From NCBI GenBank assembly GCA_019188255.1, contig JAETXT010000011.1, positions 2,542,001 to 2,606,000 on the forward strand: DNA of 64,000 nucleotides, given 5' to 3'. This document shows, in pieces, positions 49,624 through 62,800 of this stretch (position 1 is the stretch's first letter; every line of letters starts with the position of its first letter). Origin of the DNA: Verticillium longisporum. Lineage: Eukaryota > Ascomycota > Sordariomycetes > Glomerellales > Plectosphaerellaceae. The notes under the pieces are model-generated. The model was given only the letters and a program-made list of their open reading frames with translations, made no database searches and was not told where the DNA came from. The translations under genes were made by a program, and so were the position numbers.

Positions 49624-51543
49624 ATGCACATCAAGGAGATGCTCGCCGACGCCGAGCGCGACGGCCAGCCCTCCTTCTCTTTCGAGTACTTCCCTCCCAA
49701 GACAGCTCAGGGTGTCCAGAACCTCTACGACCGCATGGACCGCATGTACAACTTTGGCCCCAAGTTCATCGACATCACCTGGGGTGCCGGCGGTAGGATC
49801 GCCGAGCTCACTTGCGAGATGGTCACGCAGGCTCAGAGCGTCTACGGTCTCGAGGCCTGCATGCACCTGTCCTGCACCGGCATGGGCCTCGAGTAGGTCA
49901 ACGTCGCCCTGGGCAAGGCTTACAAGGCCCGCTGCACAAACATCCTCGCTCTCCCCGGCGACCCCCGCGTGAAAAGGAGAAGTGGGTCGCCGCCGACGGC
50001 GGCTTCGAATATGCTCGTGACCTCGTCAAGCACATTCGTGCCACATACCACGATCACTTTGACATTGGTGTTGCTGGCTACCCCGAAGGCTGCGATGACA
50101 ACAAGGACGAGGAGTCCCTGCTCGACCACCTCAAGGAGAAGGTTGACATGGGTGCCACCTTTATTGTCACGCAGATGTTCTACGACGCCGACAACTTTGT
50201 CCGCTGGGTCGGCAAGGTCCGCGAGCGTGGTATCACCATCCCCATTGTCCCCGGCATCATGCCCATTGCCACCTACGCCAGTTTCATGCGCCGTGCCAAG
50301 CACATGAACTGCAGCGTCCCTCAGGAATTCATGGACGCTCTCGAGCCCGTCAAGAACGACGATAACGCTGTTCGTGAGGTCGGCAAGGTCCTCGTCGCCG
50401 GCATGTGCCGCAAGATTCTCGCTGCCGGTATTCACCATCTGCACTTTTACACCATGAACCTCGCCCAGGCCACCCGCATGGTCCTCGAGGAGCTCAACTG
50501 GATGCCCACTTCGGAGCGCCCCCTCAAGCAAGCCCTGCCCTGGAAGCAATCTCTCGGCCTCGGCAGGCGAGAGGAGGACGTGCGCCCCATCTTCTGGAAG
50601 GGACGCAACAAGTCGTACATTCTCCGCACACAGGACTGGGACGAGTTCCCCAACGGTCGATGGGGTGACTCGCGCTCACCCGCTTTTGGTGAGCTGGACG
50701 CTTACGGCATCGGTCTGACCGGCACGAACGAGCAGAACATCAAGAAGTGGGGAGAGCCACAGACCGTTCAGGACATTGCGACCCTGTTTGTTCGCTACCT
50801 CCAAAACGAGATTGACTGTCTCCCCTGGAGCGAGTCTCCTCTGACAAACGAGGCAGACCCCATTCGCGAGGATCTCATTGCCCTCAACAAGAGGGGTATC
50901 ATCACTATCAACTCTCAGCCTGCTGTGAATGGCGTCAAGTCTTCCCACGCCGTGCACGGCTGGGGTCCCAAGAACGGTTATGTTTACCAAAAGTCATACC
51001 TCGAGATGCTGGTTCATCCCGACCTCTACCCCGAGATCATTTCTCGCATTGAAAAGCACCCTGACATGACCTATTACGCCGTCACCAAGAGCGGAAACCT
51101 CAAGTACAACGCGCCCTCGGACGGGCCTAATGCTGTGACCTGGGGTGTCTTCCCCGGAAAGGAGATTGTGCAGCCGACCATTGTCGAGGGCATCAGCTTC
51201 GTGGCTTGGAAGGATGAGGCCTTCCGCCTTGGTCTCGACTGGGCGCACTGCTTTGAGCAGTCGTCCCCCAGCCGTGTGCTTGTCGAGCGTATCATGAATG
51301 AGTGGTACCTCGTTAACGTCGGCAAGTGCAGCCCTATCGTGTCATTTGAAGCGTGCAATGTTTCGCTAACAAGTCGCAGTGAACAACGATTTCCACCAGC
51401 AGCGCGAGATTTTCGATCTCTTCGAGGGTCTCTCCGTCAAGGAGTACGACGACATCAAGCCGGTAGTCAAGGACGTCGCTCCCGACGCCGTTTCGGCCCC
51501 CACCAACGGCACTACCAACGGCATCGCAGTTCCTGCGGCCTAA
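49624..51543 (+). CDS. MET13: Methylenetetrahydrofolate reductase (Met13-type), with a damaged stretch
   Basis: FAD enzyme that makes 5-methyltetrahydrofolate for methionine synthesis. Exons 49624-51321 and 51380-51543 flank a 58-nt GC-AG intron; 620 residues after adding one missing C at 49962-49966. The catalytic barrel (about 1-300) shows SFSFEYFPPKT, FIDITWGAGG, DIGVAGYPEG, FIVTQMFYD and VPGIMPIATYASF. The regulatory half (about 330-590) shows HALPW-like LKQALPWKQS, GRREEDVRPIFW, NGRWGDSRSPAFGELDAYG and AVTWGVFPGKEIVQPTIVE. Oddities cluster in about 75 bp: TAG at 49894-49896 between GMGLE and VNVALGKAYK; Arg for a normally conserved Gly at 49930; Pro for the conserved Arg of the LALRGDPP motif at 49954; then the one-base loss. 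Outside this patch the gene is intact and well conserved. Either the patch is poor sequence or this copy is very recently inactivated. Confidence 0.9.
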
Positions 51544-52573
51544 TTATTTTGACACTCACGATTTGACCCTTTTATGATGCATCTTACAAGGCGTTTTAAC
51601 CCCAGGATAGGGAAACACGACAAGAGGTGCCAGCATGCTTTTTCAACAAAAGGAGGAGACAGCCAAGGCTGTATTCGAGTCACGCCAAATTGGGACTCAC
51701 AAGGTACAGCCAGGAGGTCCTGGCAGGAAACAAAACCGAGGGAGATTGACGGAATCTCTCTTTTATGACGGGCGGAAGGGCGGAAGCATGCATATCATAT
51801 CTCAACGATACCCCCAAGAACCAATTCGAGTTCAACCTTAAAACTGAAGGCCGCAGGATAGCGGCTTGGAGCATGGAGTTCTTTTCAACATGGGGGCATT
51901 TTTCTTCTGGTTTCCTGGAGGATGGAGGGCAGGGCATGGAGCAGCGGCGGAGATGCTGTTGGATAGTCTTTAGTGGGCAGGGAATACTACTCTTGACTAC
52001 CAATTACTCCGTTAATGACAAGTGACGGATTGTCTGCTCACCCATACAGGTAGAAGTCTATGCAGAGTAGTCGGCCCCCTCCCCCCCGACAACACTTCAA
52101 ATGTTGTCCACGTGAGTCGGCTATTTCAAGTGCGGAGGGGAGGTGATGAAACTTCCTCAGCAGTCTACACACTTTATCGAACAAGATGGTCTCACCTTTA
52201 GAGTCTCGTTGAGTCCAGCCCGCCATGCACTTTAATGAGCCAAATCGGTCAACTTTCATCGTGATGCAAGTCATGAAAGAGTGTCAATACAAGTCTATCA
52301 TGCTGGTTCCAGCCGAAACCTAGGCCGCGGGGCCACTGATAGCCAACCGCAGTCTGTCCGCCTGTCCATCCCGCCCACCAAACACAGCGTTCCAGCTGTG
52401 CGAATCCGTGCCCTTCCCGCCCGGGGTTCGATGGACGTCTCGCGTCCGGGGTATAGTGAACCCAATGCTGGTAGTACAAAACGAGGCCGCTCGTTGCCTC
52501 GTGCATTTTTTGGTGGTCATCATGCGAAAAAAAGAAACTCTCAACTCTCTACCGGCGAAAGCATGTAACGAGC
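51544..52573. other. Convergent intergenic region (about 1 kb)
   Basis: Between the 3' ends of MTHFR (+) and the RBM26-like gene (-). Frames here are short and random-looking. No repeat or RNA gene is seen beyond a short C run near 52078. Confidence 0.55.
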
Positions 52574-54990
52574 TCAGTCCACCCACTCACCGTCTTCGTA
52601 TAGCTCGTAATCCATGTCCACTTCCGTCTTGGGCTCGCGCTTCACGTCCGGCTGCGCCTCGGCCGACGCGCGTCTCTCGACGGCAACGTTGGGCTCGTTT
52701 TTCTCGACCGGGTCAGTAGCCGAGGCCGATGGGACGGTAGAAATGACGGCCGCGGCGGGACCGACCGCGGCCGGCCCGTTCTCGACCCAGGCAACCTCGA
52801 CGGAGCCCACGTTGGGAATGGGAGCCAGTTTGGCGGCGTGCAGGAACCGCTCGGCCGTCTTGCGCGACTTGAATGTGATTTGCGCCGTCAGAGGCGTGAT
52901 CTGAATATCATTAAATTCACCGATCCCCTGGGACCATGTTAGTGTTGGGCACGCAACAGCAAAAGAAACGTGAGCGGGGAAAACGTACGAAAAGGTGCTG
53001 TCGTAGCGCCTCGTCCTTTTCGGAATCCGAGAAATCAACACCCGAGACCTCAATCACACGGGTGCGGTTGTCGAGTGTGTACTGCTCGAATGCCGCATAC
53101 ACGGCAGCCCTGTCGACGCCGTGGCCGCCACGACCGCGATGGGCACCACGGCCACGGCCGCGGCCGCGACCGCGGTACCCGCCGCGGAACCCGCCATAGG
53201 TGCCGACGTCGTCCGGGTCCGGGTCGAGACCCAGGTACTTGGCCTCCTCTTCAAGAGCGGCGAGCTGGGCCCTGAGCACCTCGTTGTTACTGGAGCCGTC
53301 AGCGCCGTCCTCGCCACCAGACGCCTGGCCGAGCTTCTCCTGCAGTTTCCGGCGGATCTCGCGCTGGCGCTCAAAGAGGTCCCTCTGCCGTTCCGTCAGG
53401 TCCTGGCGCTGCTTCTCCAGCTCCTGTTGGCGCTGGCGCTTCTCCTCGTACACCTTCTGGGCCTCGTCCTGCTTCTTAATGAAGGCGTCGAGGTCGAATT
53501 CCGGCTCCTCGGGAGCGTTGTCGATGCCAGAAGCCTTCGACGCGCCGTTGCCCTGCTCGGCCGCATCCTCATCGTACCAGAAGACCTTGACAAAGCGATT
53601 GTCAAAGAAGGCCTTGGTCGATCGGTAGGCAGCATTCGCCGCGTGCCAAGCGTCATACTTGACAACGGCGAGCCGATGGTAGAGCTGTAGCGTGACGTCG
53701 ACAATGGTGCCGAACTCGGAGAAAGCATCCCGCACAGCGTCCTCGTTGAGGTGCTGCTCGGGGATGCTCTCCACGACAATGGTGCTCTTCGTCCTGTCAG
53801 TCACGTTTCCTCCGGCAGAGAAGGGTGCCCGGTCGGAGGCCCTGCGGCCTCCGCCGCGCTTTGCGGCGCGACCCCTTCCGTGGCTGCTTTTGTCCTTGTT
53901 TGCCGTCACCATATCCCATAGCTGCTGCATTTGCTGCATGTTCTGGGTGAGCATGGCCGCGGCGAGGTCGTTCGGTGAGGGTTCTGTGCAGACTGTCAGC
54001 ATCTGATGTGATGGAAAGAATGCAGCGCAATATGTAGATTCAAGAGATGTAAATTCAGAAGTCAACCTTATAATAATGGGGGGTTTCATCGCACGAATGC
54101 TCCCACATTGAAAAAATGGGTGTCATCAGGTTACGGAGAGACAGAGGAAGAAAAAAAAGTGTCCATGAACAACGTACCAAAGTGACCTAGAGGATAGCCC
54201 ATCGGTCCAGAAGGGATGTAGCCGGACCTGACAGGCTGCGGAAACTGCGCAGGCATCTGAGGAGCAGTACCGTACGCCGGCGCCGCGCCATTCTGATCGG
54301 GGTGAAAGATAGGTAGAGGCCACGACGGCCTGGGCGGCAGACCTCCGCTCCGTCGAGGCTGCTTGATGTGTCGCCCATTGCTGGGACCGCGAGGTGGCGC
54401 GACCGGAAAGTCGGGTTCTTCAACATCGTTGAAAGAACGTTTCCTGTTTGCCTGTCGGCCGTTCGCATGGGCGAGTGATCCATTCTGTGGGAGGCTGGGG
54501 CCAGTCGGGGGCTGAGAGCTAGTCGGCAACGCTGAATGGGCTGGTCCTTTCGGAGCAGGACGTGAGCCCGTCCAGTCCTTCGTCTCAATCACCCGGAAGA
54601 GGTCGTTGATGAAGCGAGGTGTGGCGCCTAAGGCAATGCAAGTCAGCGATCGATCAGAGAGCCAAGCCAGCAGAGTGCATCGTACCATCGTTGAGGAATT
54701 GGGGGAGCTCCTGCTCACACAACGCTCGAAGCTCTTCTTCGTCGTATTCGTAGCCGGATGCAAGCAGCGCAAGAAGATAATCGGCAAAGATTTCCGTCTC
54801 CGAGTCGGACCTGTAAGGAAAAGGTGTTTGCATTAGCGAACGCACCACAAGTGGAGCGGGACAAGCCAGGGCCCGAAGGGCTAGGGCAAAGTATGGCTAA
54901 AGAAAAGGGGAAAAAAAAAACATACACCTCAGGCAGCTTCTTCATAATCCATGCCCGCAGGCCGACCTTGTCATCGGCAGAGAGAAGCAT
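52574..54990 (-). CDS. RRM protein of the RBM26/27 (Rmn1-like) family
   Basis: Five exons on the minus strand: 54990-54926, 54810-54686, 54627-54178, 53983-52989 and 52927-52574; introns of 115, 58, 194 and 61 nt; 662 residues, frame exact. The N-terminal 85 residues match the PWI-like domain of RBM26/27 (WIMKKLPEVSDSETEIFADY, ELPQFLNDG, FINDLFRVIE). A Pro/Gly-rich stretch follows, then an RRM at about 290-370 (TIVVESIPEQHLNEDAVRDA, FGTIVDVTL). A long charged coiled coil follows (QRQQELEKQRQDLTERQRDL), then an RGG region (RGRGRGRGRGAHRGRGGHG) and a second RRM-like segment (FNDIQITPLTAQITF, SVEVAWVEN). The CCCH finger found in animal homologues is not obvious. The fission-yeast relative works with the MTREC nuclear RNA-decay complex; a nuclear RNA-processing role is inferred. 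Confidence 0.88.
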
Positions 54991-55655
54991 GTTTGTCGAG
55001 GCTCGGCGGCGCGGTCACGCGTGGTGACTGGGAAGCACGAGGTCGAAGGGCTATAACGCCATGCGCAAGACTGATGAGATATATGCAATGGATGTAGACG
55101 AAAAGAGTAAGGTCATGCCGCGATGGTGGTTAGAAGTATTATTCGTCAGCGCAGGGCGTGTCGAGAGTGGAAGTGGAGGTGGAAGACGAAATTTTAGGTA
55201 CCAGGTTCGGGATCAGGAGCTCGCGAGCAAGGGCAGTTCGAGCACAGACCATGTACCAACCTACCTTGGTCCCTCGGCAGCCACCACCCTCGCTGAACGA
55301 CGCGGCCAGGTTGGGAGCGAATTAACAAAGCCTCAGCCAGAGCCAAGCCAAAGTGGCGTGCAGAGAATGACACAGTGCACATTTCACCTGAACGGCATCG
55401 AGTTGTCATTTAGAACAGTCATCAATTCCTAGCAAAAAACTACTAGCCGTGTCATGGCAATCAAACGCATGAGATGGGCTTCATGGCTGACTGCCTCAGC
55501 AAAGCCTCCCCATTTTGATAGCTCCTTCGCCATTCCCGCACAATCGGCTTCTCTTTCGTGGCCGGTGGGACGGGATGGCCCACGAAGTCTGACGACAACT
55601 GGACGTCACGAGGGACGTGTCGGCGCCAGGCTTCGATAGCCCTTGAATGAGGCGT
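54991..55655. other. Intergenic between two minus-strand genes
   Basis: Promoter of the RBM26-like gene and 3' flank of eEF2. No gene or repeat is seen. Confidence 0.55.
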
Positions 55656-58611
55656 TTACAACTTGTCGTAGTACTGTCATGGCATGTCAGCAGCTGTTTC
55701 ATACGAGAATCGGGATCGAGCAGAAAGTAACTTACGTTCTCAACGCCGGGCACCTCAACCTTGATACCCTTGCGCTTACGCATCGTCTGGACAATGCCAC
55801 CGGTCTTGGAGGTGGGGTCAAGGGGAGAGCCACCAGGCAGGATCTGCCAGTGGTCGAAGACCATCTGGGGAAGGCCTGGCCGGAGGTGGCCTGGCGCAGA
55901 TCGGCGTTGAAGCCGAAGGACTCCATGACGGGCAGGTAGGCCTTGATGGTGAAGAGGGGAGTGCCGGGGCGCTGCTCCTCGCCGAAGACGTGGCCACGAC
56001 GACGGGTAAGGACACCGTAGACACCACCCATGGCCTGCTCGGGAACCTGGATCTCGACGAGGAAGACGGGCTCGAGGAGACCGGGCTCGGCGAGAAGCGA
56101 GGCGGCGTACAGGACACGACGGGTGGTGGGCATGATCTGACCGGTACCACGGTGAATGGAATCGGCGTGGAGGGTGACGTCCATGATGTTGAAGCGGATG
56201 GCGCGCATGGGCTCCTCGGCAACGGGGCCCTCGCGGGTGGCCCACTGGAAACCAGAGACCATGGAGTCCTTGATTTCGTTGAGGTACTGGACGGCCTTGG
56301 TCTGGTCAACCAGCAGGTTGGCGCCGACCGTGTCGGGACCGAAGGTCCAGATCTTACGGGCGTCGGTGACATCCCAGCCGAAGTCGTCGGCGAGGATACG
56401 AGCGCGGGCCTTGAAATCGTCACGGGGGCTGACCTTGCCACCCTCGATCTCCTTGCAGAGCTCCTCGTCAATGGGCTCAGCCTCCATGTAGATACGGTTG
56501 TGCTTGTTGGGGGACTTGGACAGGGCGGTCATGGAAGACTTGGCGCCGACGGTCTCACGGAAAGCGACGACGGGGTCGGAGATGATGAGAGGAACACCGG
56601 CGTGGTCGTTCTCGAGATCGTTCAGGCAAATCTCGAGGTGGAGCTCACCCGCACCGGCAACGACGTGCTCACCGGACTCGGAGGTCGAGGTCAGGACGCA
56701 AGGGTCAGACTTGGACAGACGCTTGAGACCCTCGACGAGCTTGGGGAGATCCTGGGCGTTCTTGCACTGGACGGAGCGCTGGACGACGGGGGAGACGGAG
56801 AACTTCATGACCTTGAGGTTGTGGGCAGTGTCCAGGGTGGTGAGGGTACCAGACTTGAGGAGGAACTGGTCGATACCGACGAGACCGACAATGTTGCCGG
56901 CGGGCATGTCGTCGATGGGCTCGACCTTGCCGCCCATCATGAGGACGGTACGCTGGATGGCCTTGACGAAGAGGTCCTCCTTGCGGCCGGGAACGTAGTT
57001 GGGGCCCTGGATGCGGACCTTGATGCCGGACTTGACGGTACCGGAGAAGACACGACCGAAGGCGTAGAAACGACCCTTGTCGGAGGTGGGCACCATCTTG
57101 GAGACGTACAGCATGAGGGGACCATTGGGGTCACAGTCACGGATACCGATGGCGGCGGCATCGTCGAGGGGACCCTCGTACAGGGTCTCGGCACGGTACT
57201 TCTGGGCCGTGACGGGCGAGGGGAGGTGGAGAATCATCATCTCGAGGAGGGCGTCGGCGGCGGGGAGGAAGGTGCGCATGACGGCCTTGAGGAGCTGCTT
57301 GCCCTCCTTCTCGCGGTCATCAGCGGAGAGCTTGAGGTTAAGCTTCTCGAGGAGGGTGGCGGTCTCCTCCTTCTTGAAGTTCATGACGGCGGCGAAGATC
57401 TTGAAGATGGGGTCGAGGATGAACTGGTTGAAGGCACGCTCGAGCTGCTTGCCCTCGTAGGTGCCGTTCTTGGTCCACTTCTTGGTGGCGGGGTTGAAGT
57501 AGTTGTCGCCCCAGAGACGCTCCATCATCTTGTTGCGGTCGACACCGAACTTCTTGGCGTAGCGAGAAGCGAACTGGCGGATGGTGAAGGCCCAGCCGTG
57601 GAGACCGGAGCCGAAGGCGACGGTACCGCGGTCGGGGTAGACCTGAACGTCACCGAGAGACTTGTCAAAGTAGGTGGAGATGATGACGTTGACGGACTCG
57701 ATGGTACGGGAGAAGGACTGGTACAGATCCTCCTTGGAGACCTGAAGCTCGAGAAGAGCACGGTCGACCTTGTTGATGATGACAACAGGCTTGATGCGCT
57801 CACCGAGGGCCTGACGCAGGACAGTCTCGGTCTGGACGCAGACACCCTCGACGGTGTCGACGACGACGAGAGCACCGTCGGTGACACGGAGAGCGGCGGT
57901 GACCTCGGAGGAGAAATCAACGTGACCGGGCGAGTCGATCAGGTTGATCAGGAAGTCGGTGCCGTCGGTCTTCTGGCCAACGATATCCTTGATGTCCTCA
58001 GGGTCGGGGAGCTGACCGAACAGGGAGATGGCGGTAGACTTGATGGTGATGCCACGCTCCTGCTCGTCGGCTCTCGTGTCCGTCGCTCGCTGGTCACCGG
58101 CCTTGGCGGTGGAAATGATACCGGCCTTGGACAGAAGGGAGTCGGTGAGGGTCGACTTGCCGTGGTCGACGTGGGCAATGACGGACATGTTACGGACATT
58201 GCAAGGCTTGTCCATAAGCTGCCGGATCTCCTCCGTAGTGAAGCTGTAGAAACGGTGGTAGTCAGCATACTGAGACTTTGTGTGATGGATAGATGACAGC
58301 GGCGAGCTCGCGGAGAAGGGGCCTGGAAAAAAAAAAAAGCAAACAAGGGCAAGAAGAGCGAGGAGAAGGTGAAGATCATGATAGTCAGGGCGCAACACGA
58401 GTCGACAGGAGGCGGGGTGGTCGAACTTGAGGAGCTTGCGGCCAGCGACATCATCTATCTACATCGTCCAGGTGACCTGAACGACAAAAAGAGAGACAGA
58501 GGTCCGGATAGCCAGGCTGCCGATGGGGCAATAGAATTCGAAACTCGATGTTCCCCGACAAGACGACGACGAGAAGACAGTAATGATGGGGAAAGATGCT
58601 TACTTGACCAT
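55656..58611 (-). CDS. EFT2: Elongation factor 2 (eEF2)
   Basis: Ribosomal translocase GTPase. Exons on the minus strand are 58611-58604 (8 nt: Met, Val and part of Asn), 58243-55736 and 55673-55656 (18 nt: YYDKL and stop). The first intron is 360 nt, long for this window; the second is 62 nt. With one missing C compensated at 55867-55870 the product is 844 residues, the family length. GTPase motifs: [30 protein letters not shown]. Domain II to V sequence is continuous, including the diphthamide site His in [17 protein letters not shown] and the C-terminal [20 protein letters not shown]. Read without compensation, the last 60 or so residues would be replaced by unrelated sequence, which a cell could hardly tolerate in a single essential gene. 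Codon use is strongly C-ending, as expected for very high expression. The long antisense frame over it is a shadow. Confidence 0.97.
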
Positions 58612-58850
58612 CTTGGCGGTAGTTCTGGGGGTGAACTTCCTGGTTGGAAAATTTGTCGATGTGTTGTTGTTGGAAGCGGGGTCAAAAGACTCTGCCCCGC
58701 GCGCGGAAGATGCTTAGATGCGCTTTCAAGCGAAAGGGCAATCTAAAGCTTTAGATAGTCGTGGGTTGCAACAAGCCAAAAATGACAATGGAGATGTTCC
58801 ACCGTCACTCTTTTATCGTTGCTTTGGGGAGGTTTTGATCGGAGGACGAG

Positions 58851-58876
58851 GGGGAGGAGAGAGAGAGAGAGAGAGA
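58851..58876. repeat. GA microsatellite upstream of eEF2
   Basis: A nearly pure GA dinucleotide run about 250 bp upstream of the eEF2 start, reading as CT on the eEF2 sense strand. Such pyrimidine tracts are frequent in promoters of highly expressed fungal genes. Confidence 0.85.
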
Positions 58877-59016
58877 TCAGGTGGTGGAGCGGAGGGAGGG
58901 AAAAAAGAAGGTTGACGAGAGGTGTGGGCGAGGAGTCGCCCGCTGTGACAAATGCCTCCTACAGTGGGGCCCAGAGCCCGAGGCGCCCCCGCCGTCGCCA
59001 CGCCCTTCCTGTTTTT

Positions 59017-59031
59017 CCCCCCCCCCCCCCC
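59017..59031. repeat. Run of 15 C
   Basis: A mononucleotide C run next to a T run, in the eEF2 upstream region. It is the longest homopolymer I noticed and its true length is doubtful given the homopolymer errors elsewhere. Confidence 0.85.
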
Positions 59032-59366
59032 TTCCCCCTCCAGCCCCTCCTTGGTGCTTTGGTGCTGCGACAACTCGTCGCGCCCGTAAGGAGCTCCCCC
59101 TCCTTTCCGGCACCAGCTGGCAGGAGAAAAAAACCCCACTCGCGACTTCTGGGTGTCTGGGTGTGCACGCCGCTGAGGGCACAGAAACCCTGGGCCGTCT
59201 TTGCCGGACGTCCGCCCTTTGTCGTCCATGGTCGCAGATGCTCGCAGTGCAGACTGCAGATTTTCTTCGTCATCGGTTGCTTTACCAGCTGGCAGGCTGC
59301 TACGCCGACCAATGTACGTACCCTTTGCCCCTCCTATCTCTGCCCACCTCGGAAGGTACCTCACGA

Positions 59367-59390
59367 ACCTACCTACCTAGGTAGGTAGGT
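59367..59390. repeat. Perfect palindrome (ACCT)3(AGGT)3
   Basis: Three ACCT units followed by three AGGT units form a 24-bp perfect inverted repeat, continued by further CCTAGG elements to about 59410. It can form a hairpin or bind a dimeric factor. Related TACCT/AGGTA clusters occur in four other intergenic regions of the window. Confidence 0.9.
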
Positions 59391-59897
59391 ACCTAGGCCT
59401 GGACCTAGGTATGCTCGAAACCCAAGCTCCAGCTTCACTGTCCGGAAACTCTTGAACACGCCCGAAAGCAGCCTACTCCAAAAAGCAAGGGCCGGCCGTT
59501 TGAGTCAAACCTGCAAGAGCATGCCCATCACCATTCGTCCAGCATCATGCACGCCGCCAATGACATGGGGCTGAGCCTGGGGACGGGCAGACATCTACCG
59601 AACGGGAGCTGCAAAGAGCTGCACAGAGCTACCTTACACAGAGCTACACCGAACAATCAGGCCGATGACTCCAAGCCCACGCGACAAAGCTGTCTGACGT
59701 TATTAAGGATAGTGAAAACGCTAAAACCCGAATCATCTACGGCCGAGGTGTCACGCACCAGGCTGTCGTAGTCAACCTCATCTTCTTAGTTGTTATATAC
59801 AGCCTCAGGCTCGGTGGATGACTCGACGCCGATGCCCATGTCATGCTGCCTGTGCAGATCCCTCCGTCGTCTCCCGCCTGCTGTAGTCAACCATCCT

Positions 59898-62800
59898 TCA
59901 TGATGACCCCATAATCCTGCCGTATGCATCCTCCACCTCGCCCGCCAGCTCCAACAGTGATACAATCACAATCTGATGTGTCAGGTTCGGCATGCGATCC
60001 CTGTGCAGCCCAATCCACTCCAGCGGCGGCGTCGCCTCGCCCATGTCCCGGAGCTGCGGCGTCTCGATGATGGCCGGCTCCAGCGCCACGTAGTCGTACT
60101 TGGACTGCGGCACGTTGACCTCGGCCGTGATCTTCTGTTGCTGCTGCTGCTGCTGCGCCGACAGTGACGATGGCGAAGGACCGCCCATCGCCTGTCCGCC
60201 GTCCTCCGAGTCCGCTGCCTCCGGCACGCCCGTCACCTTGATCGCCGCCAGTGGCAGCGGCAGCTCCTTGCCCCACGTCTGCTCCAGCGACTTTGCATGC
60301 TTTGCCCACATGCCCCTGATGTAGCTGATGCGTGAGTAGTTCCATCCCACCTCCACCTTGCCCCCAAACGCGCTCTTGAACGTGTACTCGATACGGTTGC
60401 CGTCCGGCCGCTGCCATGTCTGCATGATGGCCTCCAGCTTGGGCACCTTCAGAATGGTTCCGCCGCGCGATCCAGTGGCCCGGGCAACCACGTCCTCTAC
60501 CGTAATCTCACTCAACGTCTTCGGCGCTTCACTATTGCGCACCCCAGCGAGTCCTATCCGGAGCTGGCCCAACGTCAGGTCGAGGATGCTGTGGATCCTT
60601 CTCTGCTCCATGCTCGCCGCGAATCTTGCGTGTGCGTCAAGTGCCTCAATCTTGAAGACCTGATGGTCCGAGAACGTATTCGGGAAGATGCCTAGGTTCA
60701 GCGCCTTCAACGTCACGACCACGTCCGTGTCCAAGGAGATGGGCGACTTTGCCAGGGTATCGTCGACTGGCAGCTTGGGCGGCGCCGAGGTCTGAGGAGA
60801 TGATATCGCGGGGCTGCTATTGCCGCGAGACCGGCGCCTCATGAACTTTTCAATCTCCTTCAGAGATGTCTCAAAATTGGCCCGCCGCTCCTGGATCAGC
60901 TTTTGTACAGCTTGATAGAGCGACAGCCCCTGCGCCGCCGAGTTGGTCGTGCCAAAGATCTGCACCGCATCGCCATCAAAGATTGCCACGAGTCGGTCGC
61001 CGCTCCCTTCAAGACTGCGACGCACATTGTACATCAAAAACTCGAGTGAAGTAATGTCCGCAACCAGGAACGCCTGGTAGTCAAAGGCAGCCTTGACACG
61101 GAATTGACTGAAACCGATGGAAGCCTGGATCATGGGGGTCTCATTGAGTGCTGCCTCACGCTCAGGCCACTGGATCGAAGTGCGGAGCTTGAAGTTCTGC
61201 AGTTCAACAAAGCCGCTGAGCCTGCCAGTGCAGTCGATTCCTACCTTGTCGATCCCGAGACAGAGGTTTTGCTCCCAGTCTGACGTCTTCTTCGAGGACA
61301 CCCAGAAGTTGTTGATCTTGAAGGCAGACTTTCCTATTGCCTGACCAAGGTCGACACTGACGTCCAGAGACGTGATTGATATCGTGGCCGTCCATGGGAA
61401 GGCGGCTGTCGCGGCTACCTGCTGGTACCGCTGGACAAGGTGTCCCTGAGATGTCTCAGTAGTCAGCTTGGACACTGGCGCAACGGATCCCTGGCGGAGC
61501 TCCTTGGGGTACCAGATCTCGCGGAAGAGTAAGAAGTCCTGAAGCTGCTTGGCGTTGATCGACATGTTCATCGGGCTAACCTTGAGAATGGCGGAAACTC
61601 CGCTCGTGCCGCTGACATGCTTGCTGTTCATAAAGGAGAGCACGATGGACTCAACCTCAAAGCTAGCCGTCGACTCTCTGGAATAAACATGTTGGACGGA
61701 CACTGTCAGGTTGGTGAAGGCGCCGGATATGGCGAAAAAGTTGCCTTGCTCCACAGATCGTACTGTATTTGCGGTGAAGTAGATGTCATCGAAGCAAGCG
61801 GTGGCGGCCACGCGGGCGATAGGCTGACAACTGAGTGAAAATTCTTGGCGACAGATGCGAAGGCCAAGATTCAACTTCAGACGACCAAGAACAGCATTGG
61901 GGTCGGCTGTCAGAATGTTATCCTCGTTGCTGACCTCTGCTTTCAGCTGTGGTAGTGACGTCTGCGCGCTTGGTCTCGTGTCGTCCCCGACAACTTCTTT
62001 CACACTCGACATGATCTCCATGATGAGCGGCACGACGGAAGGGTACAGGGTGTTGCTCGACGCATCGACCTTGATCTCTCCGTAGAGTGCGGGATCTTCT
62101 TGGTCGTTGTCTCTGTATTCGATCTTGCAAGCCACGCCAGGGCTTCGAAGAACAGTACTGCTCCCCGATTCGTCAGGGTTGAATTGTCCGTATTTTCCGC
62201 CCGCCGCAGACTGGCGTAGAATTCTTGAGGTTCGGTTTCCCCCGCTGCCTTCTTGCCCGAAACGTGGACGACGGCACCGGCAAAGTCAGCATCGACGAGC
62301 AGAGATTCGAATCCTTTCTTGCCAAGAATGCCAGCCGGCCGCAGTGTGGGGGTTTCGATTCGCGGCGCTCCTCGCTTTTCCCCATCAGGCTTGGTATGAG
62401 TTGTGCTCATGATCCAGTCCTCAGATGCCTTTTGCACGTTGCTGATGGACAAGGTAATTGAATCTTTCAAGTTGGCCACCGGAATGATGAAACCAGATGT
62501 GAGGCGCAAATCAAGGGACTTGCCAACCGCTTGACAGGCCAGACGCCGCGCAGTAGGAGTGGAAACATAGGCAATGTTGAAGACTACTTCAGGGAGAAGT
62601 GCAGAGTGTCGAGAGCGCATCCGTGGGTCCTGGCCAGGTGGGACCATCTGAAGTTGAAAGTCTTCGATCGTGAGGCGTGCCGAGTTGGCTTGGCGCGTGC
62701 CGAAACTGATGAGCTTGATTGAAAGAATAAGATCCTCTTTGTCGAGGGAAGGCATCTCTACGGCGTCGCCGACGAACCAGCTGATTTGGGTGTCCTGAAT

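Larger units (their letters stand above)
58612..59897. other. eEF2 promoter and Csf1 3' flank
   Basis: Contains, from left to right, the eEF2 promoter, a GA microsatellite (58851-58876), a run of 15 C (59017-59031), and a (ACCT)n/(AGGT)n palindrome (59367-59390). Several overlapping long frames at 58813-59388 come from this low-complexity G/C composition and do not look coding. Confidence 0.6.
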